Shown here: positions 8,600-17,543 of the stretch, piece after piece
Numbering within the stretch: position 1 is the stretch's first letter
How the letters are laid out: the number at the start of each line of letters is the position of its first letter
Assembly (NCBI GenBank): GCA_016280635.1
Contig: JAEEHC010000084.1
Span: 1-64,000 of the forward strand
DNA from: Erysipelotrichaceae bacterium
Lineage (GTDB): Bacteria > Bacillota_I > Bacilli_A > Erysipelotrichales > Erysipelotrichaceae
Length of the DNA stretch: 64,000 nucleotides
Direction: 5' to 3'
Notes under the pieces: generated by a model
The model's input: only the letters and a program-made list of their open reading frames with translations
Database searches by the model: none
What the model was told of the DNA's origin: nothing
Position numbers and translations under genes: made by a program

Positions 8600-10516
8600 A
8601 TGAAAGCAATTGATCTGGAACTCATGAAAGGATACCGCTATCTGTCCAATCTGCATTCTGCCGGCGGCAGTCTGTATTACACGGAAACCGTTGCCGACAT
8701 CGAAAACAACGACTACAAGCAGCAGCTGCACTGCCTGAAGACGACCGGTGAGGATACTGTCATCTGGGGCCCGCAGAAGAGGATAGCCTCCTTCACTCTG
8801 GATGACCGGCTGTGGCTGAAAAAGAGCGGCGAAGGTGAACTCATTGAGACCGTTTATTCGTCACTGACTGACGGTGGGGAGAAAGAACTGTTTGTCCTGC
8901 CGCTTTCGTCCGGCGAGCTGAAAGAGTTGAACGGGGACTATTATCTTACGGAAGCCGAGACTGACCGGCGCTGCCCGGAATACTACCGTCTTTCCGAGCA
9001 GGAAAAGAAGGCCTTCCACCAGGCCTGCAGCAAGGAAGAAGACTATCTGGTGCTGGATGAATATCCGTTCAACTATAACGGCGTCGGCTTCATCAACGGC
9101 AAGCGGAATTCCCTGTTCATCATCGACAAAAAGAGTCATGAAGTCGTCAGAATCACCCCGGAGACCATGGATGTGGAAGATGTTCAGGTCCATGACGGCA
9201 AGGTTTATCTTTTAGCCAATGACTATGAATCGATGAAGAAGATGTTTGCCTCGATATACTGCTTTGACCCGGTCAGGGGAAAGCTGGAGGAACTCTATCA
9301 TAACGAGAAGGCCTACCTCAGAGCCATTCACATCGTCCACGGCAGACTGTATGCCGAAGGCGCCTTTGACACCTGCATTTCCGGCCACAACTTCTACGAG
9401 GTAAAGGACGGCGATCTGCTTATGGCCTGTAAGAGCGAGTGGATGTTCTACAACAGCATCGGCAGCGACTGCCGCTATGGCAAGACCCATGGCCGGATCA
9501 CCAGGAATGACGAAGTCTACATGATCACGGTCGACAACGAAAGATCGATCGTCGTACGCTTCGATGGCGAGAAACTGACCAAAATCACCGATGGCGAAGG
9601 TTCGGTAGACGATCTGGCCTTTGTCGGCGATGATCTCTATGTCATTGCCATGAAGAACATGAAGCTTCAGGAAGTCTACCAAGCGCCAGCCTTTAAGCAG
9701 CTGACCGGCATCAATGAGGAAATCCTGAAGGACAGATATGTGGCCAGACCGGAGCGCTTCAGCTGCTTCAACGAGGATGAGATCGTCGGTTATGCCCTCA
9801 AGCCGATCAACTATGATCCCAATAAGCGCTATCCGGCGATTCTGGACATCCACGGCGGTCCCAAGACGGCTTATGGTGAAGTCTTCTATCACGAGATGCA
9901 GCTTTGGGCTTCTCAGGGTTACTTCGTCATCTTCTGCAACCCGCATTGCTCGGATGGCCGGGGCGATGACTTTGCCAACTATGTCCGCCACTACGGCAAG
10001 ACCGACTACTTTGACATCATGGCTTTCGTTGATAAGGCTCTGGAACTCTACCCGATCGATCCCAGCCGTCTGGCGGTGACCGGCGGATCATATGGCGGCT
10101 ACATGACCAACTGGATCATTACCCATACCGACCGCTTCAAAGCGGCGGCTTCACAGCGGTCCATTTCCAACCGCGTAGCTGATTTCTACTACTCTGACTA
10201 CGCCTACGATACGACTCATGAGCACGGCATCCCGCTTGATGAAAAGGCGATTGAGATGTTCTGGGACCGCTCACCGCTGAAATATGTGGAAAACGCCGTA
10301 ACCCCGACCCTGTTCATCCAGTCAACGGAAGACTACCGCTGCCCGTTCCCGGAAGCCCTGCAGCTCTTCTCGGCCCTGAAATGGAAGGGTGTTGAGACCC
10401 GCATCTGCGGCTTCAAGGGAGAGAACCATGAACTCTCCCGCTCCGGAAAGCCTCTCCACCGCCTGAGAAGACTCCAGGAGATCACCGACTGGCTGATCAG
10501 CCATACCCAAAACTGA
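8600..10516 (+). CDS. S9 family peptidase (prolyl oligopeptidase / acylaminoacyl peptidase type)
   Basis: A 638-residue serine peptidase with an N-terminal beta-propeller-like half and a C-terminal alpha/beta hydrolase. The catalytic triad is visible: Ser in GGSYGGYM near residue 497, Asp in STEDYRCP near 577 and His in GENHELS near 610. No signal peptide, so cytoplasmic. The start at 8600 follows AAGGAAGGAG. A paralogue with the same layout is at 38674-40671. It probably trims short peptides brought in by the Opp transporter encoded downstream. Confidence 0.9.
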   Translation: MKAIDLELMKGYRYLSNLHSAGGSLYYTETVADIENNDYKQQLHCLKTTGEDTVIWGPQKRIASFTLDDRLWLKKSGEGELIETVYSSLTDGGEKELFVLPLSSGELKELNGDYYLTEAETDRRCPEYYRLSEQEKKAFHQACSKEEDYLVLDEYPFNYNGVGFINGKRNSLFIIDKKSHEVVRITPETMDVEDVQVHDGKVYLLANDYESMKKMFASIYCFDPVRGKLEELYHNEKAYLRAIHIVHGRLYAEGAFDTCISGHNFYEVKDGDLLMACKSEWMFYNSIGSDCRYGKTHGRITRNDEVYMITVDNERSIVVRFDGEKLTKITDGEGSVDDLAFVGDDLYVIAMKNMKLQEVYQAPAFKQLTGINEEILKDRYVARPERFSCFNEDEIVGYALKPINYDPNKRYPAILDIHGGPKTAYGEVFYHEMQLWASQGYFVIFCNPHCSDGRGDDFANYVRHYGKTDYFDIMAFVDKALELYPIDPSRLAVTGGSYGGYMTNWIITHTDRFKAAASQRSISNRVADFYYSDYAYDTTHEHGIPLDEKAIEMFWDRSPLKYVENAVTPTLFIQSTEDYRCPFPEALQLFSALKWKGVETRICGFKGENHELSRSGKPLHRLRRLQEITDWLISHTQN

Positions 10517-10531
10517 AAAGCGAACAAATGA

Positions 10532-10570
10532 AAAAGGCCGTTGAAGCGTTTGCCTCAGCGGCCTTTTAAT
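10532..10570. terminator. Bidirectional terminator between converging peptidase genes
   Basis: AAAAGGCCG (10532-10540) pairs with CGGCCTTTT (10559-10567). There are T-runs on both strands, serving the plus-strand S9 gene and the minus-strand M24 gene. Confidence 0.8.
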
Positions 10571-10583
10571 GTGCCTTAGCTGT

Positions 10584-11729
10584 TTATTTGCCGATCTCAA
10601 AGAGATCTCGGGGAAACTTGGAAAGGGAGACGGCGCCGTCTTCGGTGACCAGAACCATGTCCTCAATGCGCATGTACATGATGCCGTAGAAGATCATCTT
10701 TGGCTCAGAGCAGAAGATCATTCCCGGCTTCAGCACGTAATCAACGCCATTATTGACCAGCGGATGCTCGTGGCAGTCGATGCCGATCTGATGCCCCAGA
10801 CCGCCGCTGTCGCGGAAACGCAGGTAGTCCTGATAGCCGAATTCGCTGACTCCTTCCAGAACATAGCCATACAGCTGGTTGATGTTAGTCTGGTAGGGCT
10901 TGATCTTGGAAATCATGTTGAGCTGACCGTTGTGCAGAGCCCGGTAGCCCTCCTTGACGATTTCCGGCGCCTTGCCGTAGTAGAGCGATCTGCCCCAGTC
11001 GGAACAATAGCCCTTATGCATGAAGCCGATGTCAAAGGCGATGCCGGTTCCCTTGGTCAGGGTCTGCTCGCGGTCATAGTCAAAGGGAATCTCCACCGGC
11101 ATCTGGTTCTTCCGTTTGAAGCCGATGGTCGGCGGGAAGGAGAAATCGTCAATGCCGTGGGCAAAGCCGTACTGCATCAGGCAGTCTTCGGCTTCCCGCA
11201 TCGTCATGCCTTCCCGGAAGTTGTTGACCACATGCATGACGGCTTCATCAGTGAATTCCGCCAGCCAGGTCATGTGTTTGATCTCCTCAGCGTCCTTGAT
11301 GCAGCGGATGTCGTTCCAGATGTCCTCCGCCAGTTCGGTCTCAATGGAAGGATCGACGGCTTTCAGGGTTTCCTGCAGCCACTTGTTCTGGTCGGAACCG
11401 ATACCGATCTTCTTTCCTTTTACGATGGGTGCCAAAGTGTCTTCCATCTGGTCCATGTAGGACAGCACGACGCGGCAGCCCGGGAAACAGTCGCGGTTTT
11501 TGGGAATGGTAACGATTGTCAGCTCGCCGTCCTTATCCAGATAGGCCAACGATTCCGGTATCTCGTAGGCAGTGCAGTAGTCCGGCATGTTCTTCATGCA
11601 GGAACGCTGCCAGAACAGCTGCGTAGTTTCGGCGATGTACTGCAGATTGGCGCCGGTGCCAAACAGCACCGCATCCAGGCCGCGGCCAATCAGCGCCTGG
11701 GTACATTTCTTTCTTCTTTCACTGATCAT
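10584..11729 (-). CDS. M24 family metallopeptidase (Xaa-Pro type)
   Basis: A 381-residue pita-bread metallopeptidase. Candidate dinuclear-metal ligands are in place: the two Asp of AFDIGFMHKGYCSD near residues 230-242, His in GLGHQIG near 313, Glu in CSEPKM near 338 and Glu in RIEDMV near 355. It is closely related to the plus-strand gene at 23444; both begin MI-SERRKKC. Probably cytoplasmic aminopeptidase P or prolidase activity. Divergent from the opp operon; a TATCTT -10 with a TG extension upstream may drive it. Confidence 0.87.
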   Translation of the reverse strand: MISERRKKCTQALIGRGLDAVLFGTGANLQYIAETTQLFWQRSCMKNMPDYCTAYEIPESLAYLDKDGELTIVTIPKNRDCFPGCRVVLSYMDQMEDTLAPIVKGKKIGIGSDQNKWLQETLKAVDPSIETELAEDIWNDIRCIKDAEEIKHMTWLAEFTDEAVMHVVNNFREGMTMREAEDCLMQYGFAHGIDDFSFPPTIGFKRKNQMPVEIPFDYDREQTLTKGTGIAFDIGFMHKGYCSDWGRSLYYGKAPEIVKEGYRALHNGQLNMISKIKPYQTNINQLYGYVLEGVSEFGYQDYLRFRDSGGLGHQIGIDCHEHPLVNNGVDYVLKPGMIFCSEPKMIFYGIMYMRIEDMVLVTEDGAVSLSKFPRDLFEIGK

Positions 11730-11830
11730 ACGAATTGACTCCTTTTACTAATAAGATAGCACAAAACCCCATAAACATGAAAACATTTTTCATTTGGTGA
11801 AAAAAATTACCATACGAAAATGAAAATTTC

Positions 11831-11859
11831 TTGCAAACGCTCTGAAAACGCACTATAAT
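11831..11859 (+). promoter_or_regulatory. Sigma-A promoter of the opp operon
   Basis: TTGCAA (11831-11836), 17-base spacer, TATAAT (11854-11859), 35 bases before the oppB start. The AT-rich stretch upstream (11770-11830) has repeated TGAAAA motifs and a short inverted repeat (ATGAAAA/TTTTCAT), a possible control site shared with the divergent M24 gene. Confidence 0.75.
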
Positions 11860-11893
11860 TCAAATTATTATTGAAAGTAAAGGGGAAACAACG

Positions 11894-12817
11894 ATGCTAA
11901 AGTATATCGCCAAAAGACTGATCCTGGGATTGTTTACGATGCTCGTACTGGTTACCGTCGTCTTTTTTGGCATGAAAGCCATGCCCGGAAGCCCTTTCTC
12001 CAGAGACAATAAGGCCATCGCCGCGGAAACGCTGCGGGCACTGGAAGAAAAATACGGACTGGACAAGCCGGTTTCTGAGCAATATGTGATCTACATGAAG
12101 AATGTCATGCGCGGAGATTTCGGCATTTCGATCTCCAAGAAGGGCCAGCAGGTTTCCGAGATCATCGCCCTGCGCTTACCGGTGACGGCCAAGCTCGGTA
12201 TCATTGCCTTTGTCTTCTCCATTGCCGTGGGCATTACCCTGGGCGTCCTTTCGGCCCTGACCCGGCATCGATGGATCAATTCAGTCATTACCGTATTTAC
12301 GACCATCGGCGTATCCGTTCCGGGGTTTTTGCTGTCGCTGTTGATGATGGTAATACTGGCCGTCAAGCTGCGGCTATTGCCGATAATCGGCCTTAATACC
12401 CCGGCCAGCTACATCATGCCGGTACTGGCGCTGTCCTTCAGCCCGGTCTCCTCAATCACCCGTCTTACCCGTTCATCCCTGCGGGACGTCATGTCCAGCG
12501 ATTACATAACTCTCGCCCGTTCCAAGGGTACCAAGGAATTCTGGGTCGTGCTCAAGCACGGACTCAAGAACGCCCTGCTGCCGGTCGTTACCTACGCCGG
12601 CCCGCTGTTTGCCGGCATGATCACCGGTTCTCTGACTACGGAGACCCTGTTCTCAATTCCCGGCATCGGCAAGGAATTTACCAACTCGATCTCAAACCGC
12701 GACTATACCCTGTGCATGGGTCTGACCATTCTGCTTGGCGCTCTGGTCATCATCATGACCCTGGTCTCCGACCTGGTTGCCGCCATCATTGACCCGCGCA
12801 TCAAGGTGGACAAGTAG
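11894..12817 (+). CDS. oppB: Oligopeptide ABC transporter permease OppB
   Basis: A 307-residue inner-membrane permease of the OppB/DppB family with an N-terminal hydrophobic segment (LILGLFTMLVLVTVVFFG) and the usual run of membrane helices. The conserved permease loop (TRSSLRDVMSSDYITLARSKG, split here as two parts around residue 200) faces the ATPases. First gene of a five-gene operon in the order B-C-D-F-A. AAAGGGG precedes the ATG. Dipeptide, nickel or other peptide specificity cannot be excluded, but surrounding peptidases argue for oligopeptides. Confidence 0.92.
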   Translation: MLKYIAKRLILGLFTMLVLVTVVFFGMKAMPGSPFSRDNKAIAAETLRALEEKYGLDKPVSEQYVIYMKNVMRGDFGISISKKGQQVSEIIALRLPVTAKLGIIAFVFSIAVGITLGVLSALTRHRWINSVITVFTTIGVSVPGFLLSLLMMVILAVKLRLLPIIGLNTPASYIMPVLALSFSPVSSITRLTRSSLRDVMSSDYITLARSKGTKEFWVVLKHGLKNALLPVVTYAGPLFAGMITGSLTTETLFSIPGIGKEFTNSISNRDYTLCMGLTILLGALVIIMTLVSDLVAAIIDPRIKVDK

Positions 12818-12831
12818 GAAGGAGAAGAAAC

Positions 12832-13755
12832 ATGTCAGAGAAAATGGAAATCAAAGACGAAATGTTTGAACTTCTTCCCGAGGAAGAAAAGAACTCCGAG
12901 TTCATCGCCATGGAGTCCCAGACCTTCCTTCAGGATGCCTGGAGCCGCTACCGGAAAAACCGCCTGGCCATGATCGGTCTGGGCTTTCTGATCATCATGA
13001 TCATCATGTCGATCGTTGTTCCAATGTTTTCCAAGTATGGCTTTGAGACTCAGAACATCGAGATCCGCAACGCCCTGCCTTCCCTGGAGCATCCCTTCGG
13101 GACCGACAAACTGGGAAGGGACATCTTCGTAAGAGTCATGTACGGCGGCCGCATCTCGCTGGCAATCGCCTTCTCCAGCGCCTTCATCTGCCTGATCATC
13201 GGCATCCTCTACGGAGGCATTGCCGGTTATGTCGGCGGTAAGGTCGACATGGTGATGATGCGCATCGTCGACATCCTCGACAGCGTCCCGACGCTGCTGT
13301 ATGTCATTCTGATCCTGATGATCTTCGGAAACACGATCCCGGCAATGCTGCTGGCGATCTGCTTTACCTCCTGGATCGGCATGGCCAGACAGGTTCGTCA
13401 GCAGGTCAGATCGATCAAGGAAATGGAATACGCCCTGGCCGCGACCGTCATCGGTGCCAGCCATTCGCGCATCCTGCTCAAGCACCTCGTTGTCAACGCG
13501 ATCGGACCCATCATCGTCAACCTGACGACCATGGTCCCCAGCGCGATCTTTACAGAGAGTTTCCTCAGTTTCGTGGGCATCGGTCTGGATCCCTCGATCC
13601 CTTCCTGGGGAAAGCTGGCAAATGACTGCCGCGACCTCTTCTTTACCTTCCCGATCCAGATCACCTGGGTCATCGCCGCGATATCGCTGACCTGTCTGTC
13701 GCTGAACTTCATCGGTGACGGCATCGGCGAAGCGTTCCAGACCAAGAAAAGATAG
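12832..13755 (+). CDS. oppC: Oligopeptide ABC transporter permease OppC
   Basis: A 307-residue permease of the OppC/DppC family. A cytoplasmic N-terminal arm (about 45 residues) precedes the first membrane helix. The family features FGTDKLGRDIFVRVMYGGRISL near residue 85-105 and the EAA-like loop near 190-210 are present. Fourteen bases separate it from oppB, with AAGGAG before the ATG. Forms the channel with OppB. Confidence 0.92.
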   Translation: MSEKMEIKDEMFELLPEEEKNSEFIAMESQTFLQDAWSRYRKNRLAMIGLGFLIIMIIMSIVVPMFSKYGFETQNIEIRNALPSLEHPFGTDKLGRDIFVRVMYGGRISLAIAFSSAFICLIIGILYGGIAGYVGGKVDMVMMRIVDILDSVPTLLYVILILMIFGNTIPAMLLAICFTSWIGMARQVRQQVRSIKEMEYALAATVIGASHSRILLKHLVVNAIGPIIVNLTTMVPSAIFTESFLSFVGIGLDPSIPSWGKLANDCRDLFFTFPIQITWVIAAISLTCLSLNFIGDGIGEAFQTKKR

Positions 13756-13767
13756 GAGGGTGAAAGA

Positions 13768-14775
13768 ATGCCATTACTTAAAGCAGAACATCTTACCACA
13801 TCCTTCATTACTCCGCAGGGAAAGGTCCAGGCGGTCCGCGATGTCTCCTTCGAACTCAACGAAGGCGAAGTGCTGGGCATCGTCGGTGAATCCGGTTCCG
13901 GCAAATCCCAGATGATGTACACCATCATGGGCTTACTGGCCGATAACGGCGTCATCGAATCCGGCAAGATTACCTTCGATGGGGAGGACATCTCCTTACT
14001 GGATTTCCCCGACAAGAAGAGCTATGACCGCAAGATGCTGGAAATCAGAGGCAACAAGATCGCCATGATCTTCCAGGACCCGATGACTTTCCTCAATCCG
14101 GTCCTCAAGATCGAGACGCAGCTGATCGAGCCGCTGATGAACCATACCAACATGACCAAACAGCAGGCCAGAGAAAGAGCCCTGGAACTGATGAGACTGG
14201 TCGGCATCCCTTCACCGGAAAAGCGCATCAAGCAGTATCCGTTTGAATTCTCCGGCGGCATGCGCCAGCGCATCATCATCGCCATTGCCCTGACCTGCAA
14301 TCCCAAGCTGATCATCGCCGATGAGCCGACTACGGCCCTGGATGTTACCATTCAGGCTCAGGTGCTGGAACTGATCGACAAGCTCAGAAAAGAGACCAAC
14401 ACCGCGGTCATCATGATCACTCATGACCTGGGTGTCGTAGCTAAGCTGTGTGACCGGGTAGCGATCATGTACGGCGGCAAGATGGTCGAGATCGGTACTG
14501 ACCGGGAGATCTTCTATCAGCCTCATCACCCCTATACCAAGGGCCTGCTCAGCTGCATTGCCAAGACCGGCGCTGACGAAAAGGAAGAGGAACTCAAGCC
14601 GATTCCGGGCTCACCGCCTGATTTGCTCAATCCGCCTAAGGGCTGTCCGTTTGTGGACCGCTGCGGCCGGGCAATGCGCATCTGCAAGGATGTCATGCCT
14701 GATGTCACTTCCTATACCGATACCCACAAGGCCAGATGCTGGCTGAACGATCCAAGGGCGAAAGGAGATGAGTAA
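13768..14775 (+). CDS. oppD: Oligopeptide ABC transporter ATPase OppD
   Basis: A 335-residue ABC ATPase. Walker A GESGSGKS lies near residue 42-49, the signature (SGGMRQR) near 165, Walker B (LIIADEPTTALD) near 185, and the Opp-type C-terminal Cys-containing domain (CPFVDRCGRAMRIC) at the end. GGAGGGTG precedes the start. The end overlaps the possible first ATG of oppF. Confidence 0.92.
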   Translation: MPLLKAEHLTTSFITPQGKVQAVRDVSFELNEGEVLGIVGESGSGKSQMMYTIMGLLADNGVIESGKITFDGEDISLLDFPDKKSYDRKMLEIRGNKIAMIFQDPMTFLNPVLKIETQLIEPLMNHTNMTKQQARERALELMRLVGIPSPEKRIKQYPFEFSGGMRQRIIIAIALTCNPKLIIADEPTTALDVTIQAQVLELIDKLRKETNTAVIMITHDLGVVAKLCDRVAIMYGGKMVEIGTDREIFYQPHHPYTKGLLSCIAKTGADEKEEELKPIPGSPPDLLNPPKGCPFVDRCGRAMRICKDVMPDVTSYTDTHKARCWLNDPRAKGDE

Positions 14776-14776
14776 C

Positions 14777-15754
14777 ATGGAAAACAAGACCATTCTGAAA
14801 GTCTCTCACCTGAAAACCTATTTCGATGTCACCAAGGGCATCCTTACCCGCAAGCAGATCGTCAAGGCGGTCGATGACGTCAGCTTTGAAGTCAAGGAGG
14901 GTGAGACCCTGGGCATCGTCGGCGAATCCGGCTGCGGCAAGTCCACGCTGGGCCGGACGATCGTCAAGCTCTATGAACCGGAAGCCGGCACGATCGAATT
15001 CGACGGCAAGGACATCTCCAAACTGAAGGGAAATGATCTGAAGGCTTTCCGCAAGGATGTCCAGATGATCTTCCAGGATCCCTACGCCTCACTTAACCCG
15101 CGCATGACGGTCGGCGAGATCATCATGGAACCGATGATCATTCACGGTATCTACAAGACGGCTGCCGAAAGGGAAGCCCGTACGGTGGAACTACTGGAGA
15201 TCGTCGGTCTGAAACCCGACCACATCCGCCGTTATCCCAGTGAATTCTCCGGCGGCCAGCGTCAGAGGATCGGCATTGCCAGAGCCCTGGCTGTCAATCC
15301 GCGCTTCATCGTCTGCGATGAACCGATCTCCGCGCTGGACGTCTCCATACAGGCTCAGGTCATAAACCTGCTGGAAAAGATCCAGAAGGAAATGAACCTG
15401 TCGTACCTGTTTATTGCCCACGATCTGTCGATGGTCAGACACATCTCTGATCGCATCGGTGTCATGTATCTGGGCCACATGATGGAAATAGGGCCGGCAA
15501 ACGACGTCTTCTACCGTCCGCTGCACCCCTATACCATAGCCTTACTGTCAGCGATTCCGATTTCGGATCCCGATACCGCAAAAGCGAAGAACCGCATCAT
15601 TCTGGAAGGAGAGATTCCGTCACCAATCAATCCTCCGGGCGGCTGCCCTTTTGCCTCACGTTGCTCCAAGGCAACGGAAAGGTGTTTCCAACAGACACCT
15701 GAACCGATCCAGGTCGGCGATCGACTGGTCACTTGTTTCTTATACGAGAAATAA
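14777..15754 (+). CDS. oppF: Oligopeptide ABC transporter ATPase OppF
   Basis: A 325-residue ABC ATPase paired with OppD. Walker [10 protein letters not shown], signature SGGQRQR, Walker [13 protein letters not shown] and the C-terminal oligopeptide-transport domain with CPFASRCS are all seen. An in-frame ATG at 14768 overlaps the oppD stop, but AAAGGAG (14761-14767) leaves only one base before it and nine before 14777, so I prefer 14777. Confidence 0.9.
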   Translation: MENKTILKVSHLKTYFDVTKGILTRKQIVKAVDDVSFEVKEGETLGIVGESGCGKSTLGRTIVKLYEPEAGTIEFDGKDISKLKGNDLKAFRKDVQMIFQDPYASLNPRMTVGEIIMEPMIIHGIYKTAAEREARTVELLEIVGLKPDHIRRYPSEFSGGQRQRIGIARALAVNPRFIVCDEPISALDVSIQAQVINLLEKIQKEMNLSYLFIAHDLSMVRHISDRIGVMYLGHMMEIGPANDVFYRPLHPYTIALLSAIPISDPDTAKAKNRIILEGEIPSPINPPGGCPFASRCSKATERCFQQTPEPIQVGDRLVTCFLYEK

Positions 15755-15772
15755 AAAGAAAGGAAGGAATCA

Positions 15773-17389
15773 ATGAACATGAAAAAGCTTTTCACATTAT
15801 TGCTTGCAGTACTTATGGTTGTTTCGTTAGCTGCATGCAGCGGTGGCGGCAATACCCCGGAAAAGACCGGTAAGGTATTCAAGTACGCTGTCGGTGACTC
15901 ACCGAACTATCTGGACCCGGCGATTGCGTCTGACTCCATCGGTTCATACGTCATTAACCAGTTCTACTACCCGCTGTACTACTTCTCACCTAACGGAATC
16001 TTACCGGCAGCTGCTGCTGATACCAAAGTCAGCGATGACGGACTGGTATACACGATCACACTGGTAGACAACAAATGGTCAGATGGCAAAGCGGTGACAG
16101 CCGACGACTTCGTCTATGGCGTCAAGCACGCTCTGTCTCTGGGTGACGCCGAGGTATCCTACCTGGCCTGGATCACCGACTACATCGTCAATGCCAAGAA
16201 CTATGTAGCCGCCAATACCGACACCATGACTGACATCGGTGTCAAGGCTCTGGATGACAAGACGGTCGAATACACCCTGGTCAAGCCGTGCAGCTTCTTT
16301 ACCTCACTGCTCTGGGGCGGCGTCTACTATCCGCTGAGACCGGACTTCGCTCCGTCAGGAGACTACACCTGGGCCAATACCGTTGGTTATCCGACATGCG
16401 GTGCCTTCACTCCGACTTTCATCGATACGGCTGCCAAGATCGAGTCCGTCAAGAACCCCAACTGGTTCGACGCTGCCAAGGTCAAGGTTGACGGTCTGGA
16501 ATGCAAGGTCATCACTGACATGGAATCTCAGCTGATGGCTTACCAGACTGAAGAGATCGACTTCGCGACTTCTCTGTCCGCCGGTACCGTTTCCAAGCTG
16601 TATGACGACAAGGAACTGTTTGCTTCCGGCAACGTCAACTACTACATGGAACTGAACATGAGACCGGAAACGGCCACCAACAAGGCTCTGCTTGATGTCA
16701 ATGTCAGAAAGGCCATCCTGTACGGAATCGACAGACAGGCTATCGTCGATGCCATTGACGCCGGCACCATCTACTACCCGCTGTACGGCTTCGTTCCGCA
16801 TGGCATCGTAGACCCCACTGACGGTGACTTCCGTACTACCGGCGGCGATCTGTGCAAGTATGATCCGGATGCTGCCAAGGAATTCCTGGCCAAGGCCGGC
16901 TACAGCACTGACAAGCCGCTTGAACTGGAGTACTACTACAACCAGAACACCACTCATGATACTGTCGCAGCTGTCCTGAAGAGCCAGTTGGCCGAAATCG
17001 GCATCAACCTGACTCTGAAGACCGGTGACGTCCGCACCTTCTTCGATGATCGTGACAATCAGGGTCATTACGAAGCTGCCAGAGGCGCCATGTCTGCTGA
17101 CTACAACGACGCTCTGACCTATCTGGATATGGCAACCTTCTCATATCAGACCAAGGCTTCCTGGGGTGATACTACCTATGATGCCCTGATGCTTGAGATT
17201 GCTTCAATGTCCGGTCAGGAAAGAATTGCCAAGCTCCACGAAGCTGAGAAGTACCTGGTTGAAGAACAGGCCATGGTCGTTCCGCTGTTCGGATACGGCT
17301 CAGCCTGCCTGCGTCACACCTATGTGACCGGCGACTTCGACAACGGCCAGGGCAACTCCATCTTCTGGTATGTTAACATCAACAAATAA
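15773..17389 (+). CDS. oppA: Oligopeptide-binding lipoprotein OppA
   Basis: A 538-residue family 5 solute-binding protein. The first 21 residues form a lipoprotein signal peptide ending in SLAAC with the lipidated Cys at position 22, so it is anchored outside the membrane. The body starts with the typical SPNYLDPAIASDS segment. It lies 18 bases after oppF and captures peptides for the OppBCDF importer. Confidence 0.92.
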   Translation: MNMKKLFTLLLAVLMVVSLAACSGGGNTPEKTGKVFKYAVGDSPNYLDPAIASDSIGSYVINQFYYPLYYFSPNGILPAAAADTKVSDDGLVYTITLVDNKWSDGKAVTADDFVYGVKHALSLGDAEVSYLAWITDYIVNAKNYVAANTDTMTDIGVKALDDKTVEYTLVKPCSFFTSLLWGGVYYPLRPDFAPSGDYTWANTVGYPTCGAFTPTFIDTAAKIESVKNPNWFDAAKVKVDGLECKVITDMESQLMAYQTEEIDFATSLSAGTVSKLYDDKELFASGNVNYYMELNMRPETATNKALLDVNVRKAILYGIDRQAIVDAIDAGTIYYPLYGFVPHGIVDPTDGDFRTTGGDLCKYDPDAAKEFLAKAGYSTDKPLELEYYYNQNTTHDTVAAVLKSQLAEIGINLTLKTGDVRTFFDDRDNQGHYEAARGAMSADYNDALTYLDMATFSYQTKASWGDTTYDALMLEIASMSGQERIAKLHEAEKYLVEEQAMVVPLFGYGSACLRHTYVTGDFDNGQGNSIFWYVNINK

Positions 17390-17490
17390 TTCATCCAGAG
17401 ATTGCTAGAAATAAGATCGGATGATTACCTGTCACCCGGAAGCAAGGCTGCCGGGCGAAGTAAAAACTTAATTCATCAGTGAATTATGGC

Positions 17491-17520
17491 AGACAAGGGA
17501 TCCTTCGGGGTCCCTTGTCT
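17491..17520 (+). other. Very stable hairpin with UUCG tetraloop between opp and peptidase genes
   Basis: AGACAAGGGA (17491-17500) pairs with TCCCTTGTCT (17511-17520). Inside are a wobble pair and two further pairs closing a C(TTCG)G tetraloop. There is no T-run after it, so it is not a classical terminator. It may protect the opp mRNA 3' end or act with a termination factor. The M24 start codon is only 24 bases downstream. Confidence 0.7.
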
Positions 17521-17543
17521 TCAGCGAATGGAAAGAGGTATTT

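Noticed and set aside
7151-8731. 526-codon minus-strand frame opposite the zinc-ribbon gene
   Set aside because: It is antisense to a gene with clear zinc-ribbon motifs, lacks an SD and has no recognisable domains; long antisense frames arise from this codon use.
11770-11836. CodY-type box upstream of opp
   Set aside because: TGAAAA/TTTTCA elements exist, but no good match to the full CodY palindrome.
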